A stretch of 8,602 bases of DNA from an uncultured Mycolicibacterium sp. (GTDB lineage: Bacteria > Actinomycetota > Actinomycetes > Mycobacteriales > Mycobacteriaceae), in NCBI RefSeq assembly GCF_937941905.1, contig NZ_CALDGS010000105.1, positions 1 to 8,602 of the forward strand. Direction: 5' to 3'. A program made the translations under genes and the position numbers. The notes beneath the pieces were generated by a model. It was not told the origin of the DNA, ran no database searches, and was given only the letters and a program-made list of their open reading frames with translations. Positions 6,228 to 8,602 of the stretch are shown piece by piece. The stretch's first letter is position 1. Every line of letters begins with the position of its first letter.

Positions 6228-7217
6228 ATGTCTGCCCCCATCTCGACCCCCACCGCACAGGTCCGTGAGTTCACCGCCGAACTGGTGGTGCGGAGCCGTA
6301 CCAGTGTCGCCGACGGCGTGGTCCTGCTCGACCTTGCCGACCCGTCCGGAGCTGCGCTGCCGCGATGGGAGCCCGGGGCCCATATCGACTTGTGTCTGGA
6401 AAACGGCCTGACACGCCAGTATTCGCTGTGCGGCGACTTCGACGACCACAGCATCTGGCGCATCGGGGTCCTGCTCGATCCGAACAGCCGGGGTGGTTCC
6501 AAGTTCGTGCATGAACAACTCCGGGAAGGATGCCGGGTACGGGTACGGGGACCGCGCAATCACTTCCAGCTCGTCGAGGCGCCCCGTTACCGATTCATCG
6601 CCGGCGGCATCGGCATCACACCGATCCTGGCGATGGTCGAACAGGTGCACCGGGCTGGCCAGGACTGGACCCTGCTCTACGGTGGCAGGACTCGGGCGTC
6701 GATGGCCTTCGCCGACGAGCTGGCGACGAGATTCCCGGGCCGCGTGACCATCTGGCCGCAGGACGAGCGGGGGCTGCTCGACCTGGAGACGGCGCTGAAG
6801 GACCCGGCCGACGACACGCTGGTGTACTGCTGCGGGCCGGAGGGGCTGTTGACCGCGGTGGAGCAACATTGCGCGCACTGGCCTGCGGGTGTGTTGCACG
6901 TCGAGCGGTTCGCCGCCAAGCAGATCACCGTCGACGACTCCGCCGCATTGGACCGGTTCGAGGTCGTATGCCGCCGGTCCGGGGTGACCATCGAGGTGGC
7001 GGCGCACGAGTCGATCCTCGAGCGGCTCGAGGCTGCGGGGGTGCCGATCACAGGGAGCTGCTACGAAGGGATCTGCGGAACCTGTGAGGCCCGGGTGCTG
7101 GAGGGGTCGCCGCTGCATCGTGACTCGGTGCTCAACGACGCCGAGCGCGACAGCGGATCGGTGATGATGGTCTGTGTCTCGGGTTCCCGCGGCGAACGGC
7201 TGGTGCTGGACCTATGA
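6228..7217 (+). CDS. Rieske oxygenase reductase: FMN/NAD and plant-type 2Fe-2S (VanB/phthalate dioxygenase reductase-like)
   Basis: A flavoprotein reductase passing electrons from NAD(P)H through flavin to a 2Fe-2S centre and on to an oxygenase. Counting from ATG 6228 (329 residues): flavin-binding RQYSL at 63-67, nucleotide-binding GGIGITP at 126-132, a CCGPEGLL segment that contacts NAD(P)H, then a C-terminal ferredoxin domain with Cys278, Cys283, Cys286 and Cys316 (CX4CX2CX29C). The flavin domain first and ferredoxin last is the VanB/phthalate dioxygenase reductase order. The start is uncertain: the frame also offers TTG 6204, GTG 6213 and GTG 6219, and GGAG (6187-6190) is far from all of them. 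The family usually begins shortly before the flavin domain, which fits 6228. Its stop overlaps the oxygenase start by ATGA, so the two are almost certainly partners. It might also serve the P450, which lacks a nearby ferredoxin; that is speculation. Confidence 0.9.
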   Translation: MSAPISTPTAQVREFTAELVVRSRTSVADGVVLLDLADPSGAALPRWEPGAHIDLCLENGLTRQYSLCGDFDDHSIWRIGVLLDPNSRGGSKFVHEQLREGCRVRVRGPRNHFQLVEAPRYRFIAGGIGITPILAMVEQVHRAGQDWTLLYGGRTRASMAFADELATRFPGRVTIWPQDERGLLDLETALKDPADDTLVYCCGPEGLLTAVEQHCAHWPAGVLHVERFAAKQITVDDSAALDRFEVVCRRSGVTIEVAAHESILERLEAAGVPITGSCYEGICGTCEARVLEGSPLHRDSVLNDAERDSGSVMMVCVSGSRGERLVLDL

Positions 7218-8308
7218 CCAATTTCCCGAAGAAGTGCTGGTATGTCGCCGCCACCTGTGGCGAGCTCGGTCGCGCCCCGGTCGGGCGGCGCCTGCTGGGT
7301 AAGGACGTCGTGCTCTGGCGCGGCGCCGACGGACGGGTAGCGGCGTTCGAGAACCGTTGTGCCCACCGCGGGTTCCCGCTGGATCGGGGGCGCATCGAAG
7401 GGCAGACGCTAGTCTGCGGCTACCACGGCTGCACCTACGACCGGGACGGCTGCTGTCGCTACACCCCGGCGCAGGCGCAGGCCCCGGTCGACATGCGGGT
7501 TACGGTCTATCCGGTGCGTGAGGATCCGCCGTTCGTATGGATCTGGCTTGGCCCGCCGGCGGCGGCCGCAACGGTCGAGCCGCCGGCCACACCGTGGATT
7601 GACGAGCCGTTCTGGACCACGTTCGGCAACTCCTGGCGGGTGCGCGCCAACTACATGATGGTGCACGAACACCTGCTGGACTTCAGCTACGCACCGGTCG
7701 TCCACGCCGGCGACGTGCCGTCCGGGCTGGACCGGATGCCGGCGTTCAGTCAGGTCGAGGTGACCGAGACGACGGTGTCCTACCTGCGGCGGATACCCGG
7801 AATGCCGCTGACCGACTGGCAACGCCGGGCCACCGGCCTGGACCCGAACCTGCGCTACGACCACAGCGAGAGCGGCACGTTCGTCTCCCCGGCCATGCAC
7901 CGGCAGTACTGGGCCGTCGAGGGCCCGGACGGCCGTCAGTACGTCACTACCCGCACCCACGCCATAACCCCGGAGACCGAGGAGTCGAGCCACGTGTTCA
8001 TGCAGTCGTCACGGAACTACCGGCTCGACGACTCGGAGGTAACGGCGGTGCTGCGGACGTTCCTTGATCGGGTCGTCGCCCGCGACATCGAGGTCCTGGA
8101 AATGGTCGGGGCACATTCCGGCTATGACGGGTGGCGCGGGGGCGTGGAGTTCCAGTCCGACGCGGCGGCGGCGCGGGCACGCCGGATAGTCGGGGTGATG
8201 CTCGCGAGGGAGGCCGGCCGTGCACCGATACGCCCCGGGTTCGCGCCGACGCAACGCGGTTATGCCCGCGGTGCGCGCCGGAGGGGCCCGGCACCGTCGG
8301 CGTCCTAG
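7214..8308 (+). CDS. Rieske non-heme iron oxygenase, DdmC/VanA-like, with a substituted iron ligand
   Basis: A 364-residue oxygenase resembling dicamba O-demethylase DdmC and vanillate demethylase VanA. The Rieske site is complete: Cys49-x-His51 and Cys68-x2-His71. The mononuclear iron motif is normally (E/D)x3Dx2Hx4H; here Glu152, Asp156 and His164 are present but the first His is Tyr159 (LLDFSYAPVVH). The carboxylate ligand is probably Asp291 (ARDIEVLE). SSRNYRLDDSEVTAVLR, before Asp291, matches the DdmC region. Spacing agrees with DdmC as I remember it (Asp157, His160, His165, Asp294). Such enzymes remove aryl O- or N-methyl groups or hydroxylate a substrate with O2. The last 30 or so residues, after AREAGR, are rich in Arg, Pro and Ala and extend past the usual family end, perhaps from loss of the original stop. 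It is coupled to the reductase by ATGA. Possibly catalytically altered. Confidence 0.9.
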   Translation: MTNFPKKCWYVAATCGELGRAPVGRRLLGKDVVLWRGADGRVAAFENRCAHRGFPLDRGRIEGQTLVCGYHGCTYDRDGCCRYTPAQAQAPVDMRVTVYPVREDPPFVWIWLGPPAAAATVEPPATPWIDEPFWTTFGNSWRVRANYMMVHEHLLDFSYAPVVHAGDVPSGLDRMPAFSQVEVTETTVSYLRRIPGMPLTDWQRRATGLDPNLRYDHSESGTFVSPAMHRQYWAVEGPDGRQYVTTRTHAITPETEESSHVFMQSSRNYRLDDSEVTAVLRTFLDRVVARDIEVLEMVGAHSGYDGWRGGVEFQSDAAAARARRIVGVMLAREAGRAPIRPGFAPTQRGYARGARRRGPAPSAS

Positions 8309-8362
8309 CTGGCTCCGGCCAATTCGCGCGGACGGGCCTTCGTCGCCATCCCGCTCCGGTCG

Positions 8363-8378
8363 TCCCCCCGACGGGGGA
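8363..8378 (+). terminator. Small hairpin downstream of the Rieske oxygenase
   Basis: TCCCCC (8363-8368) and GGGGGA (8373-8378) form a 6-bp GC-rich stem with a 4-nt loop, 55 nt after the oxygenase stop. It is short and has no T-run, so terminator function is only possible. Confidence 0.35.
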
Positions 8379-8397
8379 TGCGGCGCGCTCTGCTACG

Positions 8398-8413
8398 ACG
8401 CCGGATCCGGCGT
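8398..8413. repeat. 16-nt perfect palindrome
   Basis: ACGCCGGATCCGGCGT is identical to its own reverse complement. It lies in the gene-free stretch after the Rieske gene. It could be a dimeric-regulator site, but with no flanking promoter visible the role is open. Confidence 0.6.
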
Positions 8414-8484
8414 GTGTGCCGGTTCGCCGCGCCGTTGATCTGGGACCGGTGGAGGGTGGGCCGGCGCCCGGGAAACCGATAGGC

Positions 8485-8602
8485 CTGAGTTTGGACACCT
8501 CGGCAGATTCTCGGAGTTGATAGTCGTTTGACCTGCGGTGTTTGTCTTTCGGGTGGGTGTTTTGGGGTACTAACCGGGTAGGTTCGTGCGGTGGCGTACG
8601 TG
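8485..8602 (+). mobile_element. Left end of a probable IS1634-type insertion sequence (cut by window edge)
   Basis: From about 8480 the base composition drops from very GC-rich to mixed, starting CCTGAGTTTGGACACC. The stretch then runs to a GTG at 8591 whose first codons read MAYV, how I remember mycobacterial IS1634-family transposases starting, after a leader of about 100 nt. The outer boundary and inverted repeat are estimates, since the right end is outside the window. Composition change and start codon are seen; the family is from memory. Confidence 0.45.
8591..8602 (+). CDS. First codons of a probable IS1634-family transposase (partial)
   Basis: GTG GCG TAC GTG at the window's edge would encode MAYV, matching the usual start of actinobacterial IS1634-type transposases as I recall them. 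Only four codons are visible, so this is a pointer and not a firm call. It depends on the adjoining compositional shift. Confidence 0.38.

Larger units (their letters stand above)
8309..8484. other. Gene-free GC-rich stretch between the oxygenase and the insertion sequence
   Basis: Frames here are open only because stops are rare at this GC content; the translations are Arg/Pro/Ala-rich and match nothing I know. Two structures are visible: a small hairpin (TCCCCC 8363-8368 with GGGGGA 8373-8378, loop CGAC) that could end the Rieske transcript, and a 16-nt perfect palindrome at 8398-8413. The region may be the remains of a gene cut off by the mobile element, but no residual homology is recognisable. 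Confidence 0.5.

Noticed and set aside
4306..6258. 650-codon minus-strand open frame over the P450 end and aldehyde dehydrogenase
   Set aside because: Produced by high GC content; low-complexity Arg/Gly/Pro translation with no motifs, opposite a gene with full catalytic residues.
8131..8520. Plus-strand open frame over the Rieske 3' end and the following gap
   Set aside because: Overlaps the oxygenase in another frame and runs into the putative insertion sequence; Arg/Pro-rich with no recognisable domain.
1..8602. CRISPR array, tRNA or rRNA gene
   Set aside because: No regularly spaced repeats, tRNA cloverleaf or rRNA core was seen on reading both strands; a short tRNA could still be missed by eye.

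Overview
The window is high-GC DNA with G/C-ending codons, purine-rich ribosome binding sites and hairpin terminators that lack T-tails. At its right edge are the first bases of what looks like an IS1634-type transposase. This points to a mycolic-acid actinobacterium, most likely Mycolicibacterium/Mycobacterium or a close relative such as Rhodococcus. The assignment is an inference from style, because the window has no rRNA or housekeeping gene.

All recognisable genes lie on the + strand and form a catabolic cluster. In order: (1) the last codons of an upstream gene, closed by a 21-bp perfect hairpin terminator (57-104). (2) A promoter region, then a MaoC-type hydratase (207-659) overlapping by ATGA a CitE/HpcH-type acyl-CoA lyase (656-1549). 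(3) A 153-bp gap with two alternative hairpins, then a zinc alcohol dehydrogenase (1703-2803) and a 107-residue protein that looks like a cytochrome c fold without its heme-binding cysteines (2852-3175). (4) A 162-bp gap, then a CYP108-like cytochrome P450 (3338-4666) and, 14 nt on, an aldehyde dehydrogenase (4681-6132). (5) A hairpin terminator, then a Rieske pair: a VanB/phthalate-dioxygenase-type reductase (about 6228-7217) overlapping by ATGA a DdmC/VanA-like Rieske oxygenase (7214-8308). (6) 8309-8602, with no recognisable gene until the probable insertion sequence starts near 8485.

The simplest reading is an oxidative route for a hydrophobic branched or terpenoid/alkyl-aromatic compound. 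The P450 would hydroxylate a methyl or ring carbon (CYP108 members act on alpha-terpineol, p-cymene and limonene). The alcohol and aldehyde dehydrogenases would take the alcohol to a carboxylic acid. After CoA activation, by enzymes not in the window, the hydratase and lyase would hydrate and cleave a branched acyl-CoA. The Rieske pair would oxygenate or demethylate a substrate or intermediate. The true substrate cannot be read from the sequence.

Three points stand out. The cytochrome-c-like protein keeps candidate His and Met axial ligands but has Tyr and Ser where both heme-anchoring cysteines should be. It has no signal peptide and lies just before a P450 that has no ferredoxin gene nearby. 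The Rieske oxygenase has Tyr where the first iron-binding His is expected. The intergenic regions hold inverted repeats that could be regulatory.
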